The translations under genes and the position numbers were made by a program. Source: Patescibacteria group bacterium UBA6033 (GTDB taxonomy: Bacteria > Patescibacteriota > Minisyncoccia > Phycocordibacterales > Phycocordibacteraceae). From it: a DNA stretch of 12,483 nt. Below the pieces are notes generated by a model. That model saw nothing but the letters and a program-made list of their open reading frames with translations. It made no database searches and was not told where the DNA came from. Shown in pieces: positions 5,653 through 12,411 of this stretch (position 1 is the first letter of the stretch; each line of letters starts with the position of its first letter). The stretch covers positions 1 through 12,483 of the forward strand of contig DIZH01000005.1 of the NCBI GenBank assembly GCA_002429325.1, written 5' to 3'.

Positions 5653-5747
5653 TATCTCTCCTTGTGGATTGGACAAAAACATAGAGCCCTAGTCAAAGAG
5701 CTCCTGTCGTAAACACTACTCCTGCTTCTAGAGTATGTCCAAAAGCT

Positions 5748-5873
5748 GGGAGGCGTTCAAAATCGATGCGATGCAAGGCATGGGCAGGCGATTTCTGCAG
5801 GCGTACCTGAGGTACGACGGAAGAAATTGACAGGAGCCCGTAACGCGGCAGCGCGCGATTTTGAGCGTCTCCC
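5748..5873 (+). repeat. 126-base interrupted palindrome, probable dispersed hairpin element
   Basis: The outer arms 5748-5765 and 5856-5873 pair over 18 bp, with G-U wobbles at 5753/5868 and 5756/5865 that are pairs only on the plus strand. Inner helices follow: GCG/CGC (5768-5770 with 5852-5854), TGC/GCA-side pairs (5772-5774 with 5848-5850), TGGGC with GCCCG (5781-5785 with 5836-5840), a CGATTTCT helix (5789-5796 with 5822-5829), and a tip CGTACC-TGA-GGTACG (5802-5816). An internal loop carries GCAAGGC opposite GTAACGC. From memory, similar 'CAAGGC...GTACNNNNGTAC...AACGC' palindromes recur in many copies in diverse bacterial genomes. It fills most of the 220-base gap between panD and the PLP gene, and its last base is the first of the panD stop codon, so it may also end the panD transcript. 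Confidence 0.7.
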
Positions 5874-6247
5874 TACTCGGGACGCCAACCTTTCTTAACC
5901 TCGGTGATTTGATTCTTCCCATCCATAAATACGACGGTCGGGCTCATCTTAGCGGCTTCTGCGGCTGTAACCCATCCCTCGCCGAGGATGACGACGATGT
6001 CGCCCTTTTGGAAAAGCCGGGCGGGAGGTCCGTTGAGAATAATCTCGCCCTTACCCTTCTCCCCTTTCAAAATATAGGTGCGCCACGAGACGGCGTTTGA
6101 GGCATTGTTTATCGTCACCATCTGTCCGGGAACCAGTCCTGCGGCCTCAAGCAAAGCAGCATCAATAGTGATAGAACCGACATAGTTCAGGTCCGCATCC
6201 GTCACCGTTGCTCGGTGCAGTTTCGCGATACATACGTTTACCAACAT
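5873..6247 (-). CDS. panD: Aspartate 1-decarboxylase (124 aa)
   Basis: A pyruvoyl-dependent enzyme that converts L-aspartate to beta-alanine and CO2, the beta-alanine source for pantothenate and coenzyme A. The match is close through the whole length. HRATVTDADLNYVGSITID (residues 11-29) holds the Gly24-Ser25 self-cleavage site that yields the pyruvoyl group. Lys9, Tyr22, Arg12 and the IILNGPPARLFQKGD block (70-84; usually NGAAAR..xGD) are also present, as is TVVFMDGKNQI near the end. One substitution, NGPPAR for the usual NGAAAR, is next to the active-site Asn. The start is ATG at 6247, with TGC-TATATT 6 bases upstream; the longer open frame to 6559 runs into the divergent GH130 gene. No panB, panC or CoA gene is in the window. 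Confidence 0.95.
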   Translation of the reverse strand: MLVNVCIAKLHRATVTDADLNYVGSITIDAALLEAAGLVPGQMVTINNASNAVSWRTYILKGEKGKGEIILNGPPARLFQKGDIVVILGEGWVTAAEAAKMSPTVVFMDGKNQITEVKKGWRPE

Positions 6248-6253
6248 GGTCAG

Positions 6254-6292
6254 AATATAGCACACCTCTATTCCTCGTGCGAATGGTATTGT
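6254..6292. promoter_or_regulatory. Divergent panD / GH130 promoters
   Basis: The minus strand carries an extended -10, TGC-TATATT (6262-6254), ending 6 bases before the panD ATG. The plus strand carries TGG-TATTGT (6284-6292), another extended -10, predicting a start near 6298-6300, just ahead of the ATG at 6311. The two lie within 40 bases, so they may be regulated together or interfere. No -35 consensus is clear for either. Confidence 0.5.
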
Positions 6293-6310
6293 ATGAGCAG
6301 TTACTTTCAT

Positions 6311-7480
6311 ATGAGTTTCATACTTTTCGTATACATCATTGCGGCGCTTTTCTCTTTCTTCGTTGCTGGAGCACTTCTTGGGGCTCTTTTTTCTAAGGTC
6401 ATTCGGGAAAAACTCGTGCGCCTGCTGCACCTTGAGTATCTGCAGCGTGTATTGCTCAGGAAATCCCTGCACAACCCCATTCTGCGGCCAGGCAAGACTC
6501 CATGGACTGCGGAAGCGGTATTGAATCCGGCAGCGCTTAATCTTGGCGGTCGCACCCACCTCATCTATCGCGCCATCGGCATGGACGGTGTCTCAAGGCT
6601 CGGTTACGCAAGCAGTCCCGACGGCATTGTATTCGACAAATTGCTTCCCTATCCCGTGTATGTGGCGCAAAAGCCGCGTAATATTCCTGGGCATGTGCGC
6701 CGATACTCTCCTGTCCTATACCCATCGGGAGGAAGTTGGGGCGGTTGTGAGGACCCGCGCATGGTCGCAATCGATGGACGAGTCTATATCACTTTCAACA
6801 TGTTCGATGGGTGGGATTATATTCGCGTCGCCGAGATATCCATCGCTGAAGAAGACTTTCTGGCTCAACAGTTCTGGAAATGGGATGGGCCGCACATCCT
6901 TTCAAAACCAGGAGAGATTCATAAAAACTGGGTGCTCTTCCCAGAGAAGATTGATGGCAAGTATGCCATCCTGCACAGCATCGCGCCGACAGTCGAAGTC
7001 GCCTACCGTGATTCGATAGAAGATATCGGTACTACAGAGGATTTCATTGATAGCTGGGCTGGGGCGCGCAATACACTGCCTGAGCGGAAAGATGTCTGGG
7101 ATAGCTATCTGCGAAGCCCTGGGCCGCCACCTGTCAAAACTTCTCGCGGTTGGCTTCTCTTCTACCACGCCATTGAGGCACGTGAGCCCACTCGTTACAA
7201 ACTTGGTGCGATGCTCCTCGATCTGAACGATCCGACCAAAGTCCTGTATCGTTCGAAGGGTCCTGTCCTTGTGCCTGATGAGGCTTACGAAAATCATGGC
7301 AAGCCGGGCATTGTCTATGCGTGCGGTACGGTCCTGCATGACGGAACACTCTTCGTGTATTACGGCGGCGCCGACAAAGTCGTCTGTGTCGCGACGACTC
7401 CGCTTGAGGAATTCGTTACGACCCTTATCAAAGGCGATCAGCCGGAGATACATGAGGTTGTCTCAACTGAGACAGTCTAG
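6311..7480 (+). CDS. Membrane-anchored GH130 beta-mannoside phosphorylase-like protein (389 aa)
   Basis: One N-terminal membrane helix (about residues 2-24) is followed by a basic juxtamembrane stretch (Lys29, Arg32, Lys34, Arg37) and one full five-bladed GH130 domain. Family blocks are HNPIL (54-58), NPAALNLGGRTHLIYRAIG (73-91), GCEDPR (145-150) with Asp148 at the catalytic-acid position, WVLFPEKIDGKYAILH (207-222), PPPVKTSRGWLLFYHA (272-287) and the closing YYGGADKVVCVAT. GH130 enzymes cleave beta-mannosides with phosphate to mannose 1-phosphate, and some members are hydrolases. Positive charges after the helix predict that the domain faces the cytoplasm. Start choice: ATG at 6311 fits the TGG-TATTGT promoter, while ATG at 6293 would add six residues but lies right after that -10. 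The tandem GH130 gene follows after 19 bases. Confidence 0.85.
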   Translation: MSFILFVYIIAALFSFFVAGALLGALFSKVIREKLVRLLHLEYLQRVLLRKSLHNPILRPGKTPWTAEAVLNPAALNLGGRTHLIYRAIGMDGVSRLGYASSPDGIVFDKLLPYPVYVAQKPRNIPGHVRRYSPVLYPSGGSWGGCEDPRMVAIDGRVYITFNMFDGWDYIRVAEISIAEEDFLAQQFWKWDGPHILSKPGEIHKNWVLFPEKIDGKYAILHSIAPTVEVAYRDSIEDIGTTEDFIDSWAGARNTLPERKDVWDSYLRSPGPPPVKTSRGWLLFYHAIEAREPTRYKLGAMLLDLNDPTKVLYRSKGPVLVPDEAYENHGKPGIVYACGTVLHDGTLFVYYGGADKVVCVATTPLEEFVTTLIKGDQPEIHEVVSTETV

Positions 7481-7484
7481 GCGC

Positions 7485-7490
7485 TATACT
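7485..7490 (+). promoter_or_regulatory. -10-like TATACT before the tandem GH130 gene
   Basis: TATACT ends 9 bases before the ATG at 7500 (an overlapping TACTAT at 7487-7492 ends 7 before). It matches the spacing at 1078-1083. A perfect 7-bp inverted repeat, TGTCTCA-AC-TGAGACA (7459-7474), sits in the last codons of the preceding gene where a -35 would lie. The gene may thus have its own leaderless transcript besides read-through from the gene upstream. Confidence 0.45.
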
Positions 7491-7499
7491 ATCCATATC

Positions 7500-9410
7500 A
7501 TGTTTGTCATCCACCGAGACCCCCATAACCCTATCCTCGCGCCGCAGCGCGAACGGCCCTGGGAAGCTGTGGCGACATTTAATCCTTCTGCAGTGCGAAC
7601 GAATGATGGTGTACGCATCTACTATCGCGCCCTTGGAAATCCTGACGCGCTCCAGACACCAACTGCCAATCTTTCGACTATTGGCACGGCCTTTTCTGAA
7701 GACGGCGTACATTTCCACTCGCGACAGCAAGTCATTGTGCCAGAGGCGCCCTGGGAAGCGTTTGGTTGCGAAGATCCTCGCGTAACTCACTTTGAGGGCC
7801 GCTGGTACTGCTTCTATACCGCTCTCGGCGGCTACCCTTTCGGCCCAGACAACATTAAAGTCGCACTTGCTGTGGGCGACGAGCCGAATGTGTTCACTGA
7901 GCGGCACCTTATCACACCCTTTAATGCAAAGGCCGCTACATTATTCCCTGAGCGCATTGACGGCGACGTAGTCATGCTTCTCACAGCCCATACGGATTGG
8001 ACTGCTGACCATCCGCGACCGACGATAGCACTCGCGCGAGCAAAGGAAGTGTCCGATTTCTTTACGCCGGAGTACTGGGAAAAGTGGCATGAGCATTTAG
8101 CAGACCACGCGCTGCCCGAACTGCGCCGTATAGATGCAGACCATATCGAAGTAGGCGCTTCGCCACTACTCACGAAGGACGGGTGGTTGCTCATCTACTC
8201 CTACATTCAGGATTACTACGATGGGAGTAGGCGCACCTTTTCTATTGAGGCAGCGCTTCTCGATGCACATAATCCTCAGAAACTTATCTCTCGCACCGAA
8301 TCTATGCTCGTACCGCAGGAATTCTATGAAGAGTATGGGGTCGTCCCCGACATTGTCTTCCCGACCAGCATCACACTGAATGATAGTGGGATGCTCGATA
8401 TCTGGTATGGCGCCGCTGATACGGTGTGTGCGAAAGCAAGCGTAAAACTCGAATACCTCTTGCAAGCGCTCGGTCCCACGACACGCACCTTCACTCGTGC
8501 CGCCCAGAACCCTATTCTTACACCGCGCAAGGAAGGATTTGATAGTCGTGATGTCTTTAATACTGCAAGTATTGATCTCAATGGTTCGGTGTATCTCCTC
8601 TATCGCGCGATGGATGGGAATAATACATCCACCATCGGCTTGGCGATTTCAAAGGATGGCGTCACTATTGATGAACGTCTGCCGGAACCGATATATGTGC
8701 CGCGCGCTGAATTCGAGATGAAGCGCGGAAGCGCGACAGGCAATTCGGGCTGTGAGGACCCGCGCATCGTACGCATCGATGATACGCTCTACATGACCTA
8801 TACAGCCTATGATGGTGTGCACTCGCCTAAGGGTGCTGTGTCATCGATTAGTGTCTCTGATTTCCTCGCGAACAAATTCGACATGTGGTCAGTTCCTCTT
8901 CTTCTCACTCCTGAGAATGTGGATGACAAAGATTTAGCATTGCTGCCTGAGAAAGTCGGGAAAAACTTCCTACTGTACCACCGCATCAACAGTCAGCTAT
9001 GCGCTGACCTCTTGCCCGACCTCACGTCCGGAAAACGAGTAAGCAGATGCATAGAAATCATAGCGCCCCGCAAGGGTATGTGGGACAGCGAAAAAGTAGG
9101 TAGTGCGGCACCTCCTATCAAAGTCGGCGATAACTGGCTCATGATTTACCACGGCGTCTCGCGCCATGCGACCTATCGTCTGGGAGCGCTGCTACTTGAC
9201 GGCTCTGGTACGAACGTCCTTGCTCGAACCGCAGACCCCATCTTCGAACCTATTGAGACCTACGAAAAGGAAGGGGAAGTTCCCAATGTAGTCTTTTCAT
9301 GTGGAGCAGTCGTGCGCGGCGATACGCTACTCCTCTATTACGGCGGTGCGGACAAGGTAATCGGCGTCGCTACTGCCTCCCTGTCGCGCATCATAGATGC
9401 ACTCTCATGA
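7500..9410 (+). CDS. Tandem double-GH130 protein, beta-mannoside phosphorylase-like (636 aa)
   Basis: Two complete GH130 propellers in one chain, about residues 1-325 and 333-636. Each opens with NPIL (10-13, 337-340), has the GCEDPR acid motif (89-94 with Asp92; 417-422 with Asp420), a LFPER/LLPEK segment (148-152, 481-485) and ends with a YGAAD/YYGGAD strand (303-307, 613-618). The C-terminal half keeps the usual WLMIYHGV (546-553). The N-terminal half has WLLIYSYI (229-236), with the conserved His lost, and a longer insert (about 163-215), so it may have changed specificity or be a binding or regulatory half. No signal peptide is present, so it is probably cytosolic. Single-domain GH130 proteins are about 300-400 residues, making this double form unusual. 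The start is ATG at 7500; the longer frame upstream overlaps the preceding gene. The stop overlaps the next ATG (ATGA). Confidence 0.87.
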   Translation: MFVIHRDPHNPILAPQRERPWEAVATFNPSAVRTNDGVRIYYRALGNPDALQTPTANLSTIGTAFSEDGVHFHSRQQVIVPEAPWEAFGCEDPRVTHFEGRWYCFYTALGGYPFGPDNIKVALAVGDEPNVFTERHLITPFNAKAATLFPERIDGDVVMLLTAHTDWTADHPRPTIALARAKEVSDFFTPEYWEKWHEHLADHALPELRRIDADHIEVGASPLLTKDGWLLIYSYIQDYYDGSRRTFSIEAALLDAHNPQKLISRTESMLVPQEFYEEYGVVPDIVFPTSITLNDSGMLDIWYGAADTVCAKASVKLEYLLQALGPTTRTFTRAAQNPILTPRKEGFDSRDVFNTASIDLNGSVYLLYRAMDGNNTSTIGLAISKDGVTIDERLPEPIYVPRAEFEMKRGSATGNSGCEDPRIVRIDDTLYMTYTAYDGVHSPKGAVSSISVSDFLANKFDMWSVPLLLTPENVDDKDLALLPEKVGKNFLLYHRINSQLCADLLPDLTSGKRVSRCIEIIAPRKGMWDSEKVGSAAPPIKVGDNWLMIYHGVSRHATYRLGALLLDGSGTNVLARTADPIFEPIETYEKEGEVPNVVFSCGAVVRGDTLLLYYGGADKVIGVATASLSRIIDALS

Positions 9411-10162
9411 AAAACTACAGCACTATCATGTTCGATCTCGACGGCACGCTTGCCGAAAGCAAAGCACCGCTCACCACAGAGATGGCTGCACTGCTCGCAG
9501 AGCTCATGTCGAAGAAGAATGTGGCGGTTATTTCTGGCGGCGGACTGCCACAATTCCTTACACAAATCGTTGACCGTCTTCCCCTCAATGCGAATCTTGC
9601 TCAGCTCTACCTTCTACCGACAAGCGGTGCGGCGCTCTATACCTATGATGCTGGCGAATGGAGAGAAGTGTACGAAGAGAGCCTCTCTGAAGACGAGGCT
9701 CGCAGTATTGAGGAAGTGATACGTGATGCAGCAAAAGAAACTGGCCTGATTGATTTCTCCGAATCAGTGTGGGGCGAACGAATTGAATATCGCAAGGCAC
9801 AAGTGACTCTCTCAGCACTTGGTCAGCAAGCCCCTATCGAGGCGAAAAGACAATGGGACCCAGACCACACGAAGCGTCAGGTGCTTGTAGCTCTTATTGC
9901 CCCTCGTCTCCCGCAGTTTTCAATCAAGATAGGAGGCACCACAAGCATCGATGTCACTAAAAAAGGTATTGATAAGGCATATGGGGTACAAGAGCTTTCT
10001 AAGTTCATCCATGAACCAATCGAGTCAATGCTGTATATGGGCGACGCACTCTTCCCTGGAGGCAATGACGAAGCGGTAAAGAGGTCTGGTATCGAAACGA
10101 AGCAGGTTGCAGATCCTTCTGATACTGCGCGCGTTATCGAAGAAATACTTAGCGCTTCATAA
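9407..10162 (+). CDS. Phosphomannomutase-like HAD protein of the eukaryotic PMM type (251 aa)
   Basis: A HAD-superfamily class IIB protein closest in pattern to eukaryotic phosphomannomutase, which interconverts mannose 1- and 6-phosphate via an aspartyl phosphate. Visible features: FDLDGTL with Asp10 (nucleophile) and Asp12 (general acid/base), VISGGGLPQF (motif II, 41-50), and the cap segment EYRKAQVTLSALGQQAPIEAKRQW, laid out like the PMM cap 'FRNGMLNVSPIGR....E'. After it come IKIGGTTSIDVTKKGIDKAYGVQEL (PMM: 'IGGQISFDVFPDGWDK'), with Lys190, and GDALFPGGNDEAV (212-224; PMM 'GDKTMPGGNDHEI'). The cap lacks some PMM residues, so a mannose-phosphate phosphatase is the main alternative. Its ATG overlaps the stop of the tandem GH130 gene, implying coupled translation. 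The last 14 bases overlap the opposite-strand helicase gene. Confidence 0.85.
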   Translation: MKNYSTIMFDLDGTLAESKAPLTTEMAALLAELMSKKNVAVISGGGLPQFLTQIVDRLPLNANLAQLYLLPTSGAALYTYDAGEWREVYEESLSEDEARSIEEVIRDAAKETGLIDFSESVWGERIEYRKAQVTLSALGQQAPIEAKRQWDPDHTKRQVLVALIAPRLPQFSIKIGGTTSIDVTKKGIDKAYGVQELSKFIHEPIESMLYMGDALFPGGNDEAVKRSGIETKQVADPSDTARVIEEILSAS

Positions 10163-11822
10163 GCCGCACGAGACGTATAGCTTCGAATGAATGTCTGCCG
10201 CGAAGCGCATGGAATACGGGCGCGAGCCGCTCACTACTATCAGCAGCGAGCGCTTCATGTATCTCATCGACGGCGTCGATTGGCACCAAGTGGGCGAAAT
10301 CGCTACGCAACAGCTTCCCTATCTCAGCTAATTCCTCAAGGTGCTTCACGATAGTTGATGCCGTAAGTGCTCGTGCTTTTGCGACCTCGGAGAGCGACTT
10401 GCCATCACGCGCCGCTTGCAAGGTCTCCGCGAGCCGACCTGGCAGTCCTCCTGTTCTCTTCCCAGCCTTAGCCCGTGCGATGCCGTCTTCGGCTGTCTCA
10501 CTCTGCCACGCGCCTCCCATTGCCTTTACGAATTTCTTCTGCAAATCAACAGTTTCGGATTCCTTCATTTCTGTAAACGCTTCGCGCGCCGCCTCAGAGG
10601 CGGCGCGGAAATCTCTGTCCTTTTCCAAAATCTCCGGATGCACTTCAAGTGCGCGCTGATTCAGACCAGTAAGGTAGACACCCGAGAGCCGGCGTACACG
10701 AGAAAGCGCCACATAGCCTTGGCCGTATTCAAATGCTCTCGAGAGATCCATGATGGCCGCGTCCATGCTCATCCCCTGACTCTTGTGCACCGTCATCGCA
10801 TACGCGAGCCGAAGCGGCAGTTGCGAAACGCTTGCTTTGACCTTTCCTTGTTCCTCAAGTTGCCATTCCATCGGCTCGGTGCTCACTGTGCGACCATCTT
10901 TGGTCTCGACTATCGGCTGACCGCCCGCATCAAAACCCGTCACGATACCGAGCGTGCCGTTCACAAATTTTCCCTGGGGAGAATTCTTAGTGAACATAAC
11001 TGCCGCACCCTGTTTGAGTTCAAGAACCTCTGGTGAGAGGCAGCCACGCTTCAGTCCTTCGACGAGCGAGTCCTTTCCTTTGGCGCTCATGCGGAATTTC
11101 TTCACTGGACTGGATATCTTCTCAAGCTCGCTTGCATTGATACGATCAACGTCTGCATTATGAGAGAACAGTTTCGGCGCATCCGGAGGAAGGTCTGTAG
11201 GCTCGCTCTGGCGCCGCATCAGCTCTTCGTAATGCATTTCTTCAACTTCTCCCGAGCGTATAGCCGAAAGGATATTCAGGAAATCGGCGTCGTCTTGGCG
11301 ATACTGCTCAGTGAGATAGCACGTGAGCAGATTCAGGTTGCGCCACACCGGCGACGCATAGGAGAACACTGCCTCGCGATTGCGCGATACTGGCGGTAAC
11401 TGAAAGAAGTCTCCTACCAGGACGACCGTCAGCCCTCCGAAAGGCGCGTCGATGCGCCGGACTTCGCGGCAGACCGCATCTGCCATCTCAAACGTACTTG
11501 CCGAGAGCATGGAAATTTCTTCGATGATGAGTACGCTCGCTTTCTGGATGCGGCGAGCAATATGCTCCTTGCTTGCGATGCGGTCGACGTCGGCAGGAGA
11601 AAGCGATTCACTAATACCGATACCGCTCCAAGAATGGAGCGTCATGCCTCCCACGTGCGTGGCGGCGATACCCGTAGCAGCAGTCACCGATGGCTCAATG
11701 CCCGAAGAGCGAAGCCAATCAATGAATGCATTGATTGTGTGCGTCTTACCGCTCCCCGGCTCGCCAGTCAGGAAGACATTCGCGCCCGTCTTGAGTATGG
11801 TAAGTGCTTCTCCCTGAGTCAT
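10149..11822 (-). CDS. PIF1-like superfamily 1 DNA helicase with C-terminal helix-turn-helix (557 aa)
   Basis: An ATP-driven 5'-3' DNA helicase of the PIF1/RecD type, thought to aid replication and repair at structured DNA. Motifs in order: Walker A GEPGSGKT (20-27), TAATGIAA (47-54), Walker B LIIEEISML (98-106), GDFFQLPPV (137-145), TEQYRQ (171-176), TVHKSQGMSMD (344-354) and GYVALSRVR (369-377). The C-terminal part (about 461-557) holds a GKSLSEVAKARALTASTIVKHLEELAEIGKL segment typical of the HTH_40-type tail found on RecQ and PIF1 proteins, likely for DNA binding. The ATG at 11822 is chosen because family members start MTQ-x-EAL and because TGG-TAGAGT lies 7 bases upstream. A GTG at 11831 would add three residues. 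The 3' end overlaps the HAD gene tail-to-tail with no terminator visible. Confidence 0.93.
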   Translation of the reverse strand: MTQGEALTILKTGANVFLTGEPGSGKTHTINAFIDWLRSSGIEPSVTAATGIAATHVGGMTLHSWSGIGISESLSPADVDRIASKEHIARRIQKASVLIIEEISMLSASTFEMADAVCREVRRIDAPFGGLTVVLVGDFFQLPPVSRNREAVFSYASPVWRNLNLLTCYLTEQYRQDDADFLNILSAIRSGEVEEMHYEELMRRQSEPTDLPPDAPKLFSHNADVDRINASELEKISSPVKKFRMSAKGKDSLVEGLKRGCLSPEVLELKQGAAVMFTKNSPQGKFVNGTLGIVTGFDAGGQPIVETKDGRTVSTEPMEWQLEEQGKVKASVSQLPLRLAYAMTVHKSQGMSMDAAIMDLSRAFEYGQGYVALSRVRRLSGVYLTGLNQRALEVHPEILEKDRDFRAASEAAREAFTEMKESETVDLQKKFVKAMGGAWQSETAEDGIARAKAGKRTGGLPGRLAETLQAARDGKSLSEVAKARALTASTIVKHLEELAEIGKLLRSDFAHLVPIDAVDEIHEALAADSSERLAPVFHALRGRHSFEAIRLVRLMKR

Positions 11823-11829
11823 AGAGAAC

Positions 11830-11838
11830 ACTCTACCA
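11830..11838 (-). promoter_or_regulatory. Extended -10 (TGG-TAGAGT) of the PIF1-like gene
   Basis: On the minus strand TGG-TAGAGT ends 7 bases before the ATG at 11822. This fits the short -10-to-start spacing of its neighbours and argues against the GTG at 11831, which would overlap the hexamer. Confidence 0.45.
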
Positions 11839-11888
11839 GATGCGGCTCCTTTGCCATCTATTACTGCAATCTTGACGCGAGCATACTG

Positions 11889-12404
11889 CTACCGAATACC
11901 TGTATCGCAGGAGATGGTGGTCGTCGCGTACGCATGCGGCGCAACTATTGCGGTAATAGTAGTACATCGCGGTAGTGTCTTGCCGCTTCCAGCTTGGATT
12001 GAATACGTGCCCGCGGGAAGATCTACTTTAAATGCACCTGTGGTCGTCGACAGTGTGGTAGTGAACACAGAGTTTGAGCCGCTCTTATGGACAGTAATCG
12101 TCGTAGCATACGGCCTATCAACACACTCAGTGTTAGGCGGATTCTTCATGACTGGGCAGATTGGTCCGATTGAAACGGATCCGAGAATACCCGAGGTGTA
12201 CGGAGGCAAGTCGGAACCAAGTTGCGGGCATTTAGCAAATACGCACTGCGGGCCAGTACGATTCACAAAGGAACCATCCGGACAGAGCTGGGTGTCTGCT
12301 GCGCACGCACTGAACGAATTTTTTGCGACTCGTGTATAGATAGTCCACGATGCAATGGTGATAATAACTACTAACCCTACTGTCATAAGTGTAGACGTTT
12401 TCAT
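11889..12404 (-). CDS. Exported Cys-rich protein with 'CPDG...CP' motif and beta-sandwich-like tail (171 aa)
   Basis: An N-terminal hydrophobic helix (residues 5-24, after MKTS) acts as a membrane anchor or uncleaved signal. Next comes a short Cys motif, CAADTQLCPDGSFVNRTGPQCVFAKCP (34-60), of a kind seen repeatedly in exported Parcubacteria proteins. A second region starts GILGSVSIGPICPVMKNPPNTECVDRPYATTITV (72-105) and runs through a Thr/Ser-rich beta stretch with FKVDLPAGTYSIQAGSG (125-141), the look of a carboxypeptidase-regulatory or CNA-B-like fold. Six or more Cys suggest disulfides outside the cell. The function is unknown; surface display or adhesion is a guess. The start is ATG at 12404 because TATACT lies 7 bases upstream; ATG at 12410 would add Met-Asp. 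Confidence 0.75.
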   Translation of the reverse strand: MKTSTLMTVGLVVIITIASWTIYTRVAKNSFSACAADTQLCPDGSFVNRTGPQCVFAKCPQLGSDLPPYTSGILGSVSIGPICPVMKNPPNTECVDRPYATTITVHKSGSNSVFTTTLSTTTGAFKVDLPAGTYSIQAGSGKTLPRCTTITAIVAPHAYATTTISCDTGIR

Positions 12405-12411
12405 GTCCATA

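Noticed and set aside
4396..5712. A 438-codon plus-strand open frame
   Set aside because: It is antisense to the VIT1-like and PLP-enzyme genes. Its translation is rich in Arg/His/Glu with no recognisable domain, as expected from the shadow of a GC-rich gene.
6248..6559. N-terminal extension of the panD frame
   Set aside because: PanD similarity begins at the ATG at 6247, which has an extended -10 before it. The extension lies opposite the start of the GH130 gene.
7269..7499. N-terminal extension of the tandem GH130 frame
   Set aside because: It overlaps the preceding GH130 gene in another frame and gives Arg/Ser-rich nonsense. GH130 similarity begins at the ATG at 7500.
9299..9406. N-terminal extension of the HAD gene
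   Set aside because: It is out-of-frame shadow of the tandem GH130 gene. The HAD nucleophile motif lies 10 residues after the ATG at 9407.
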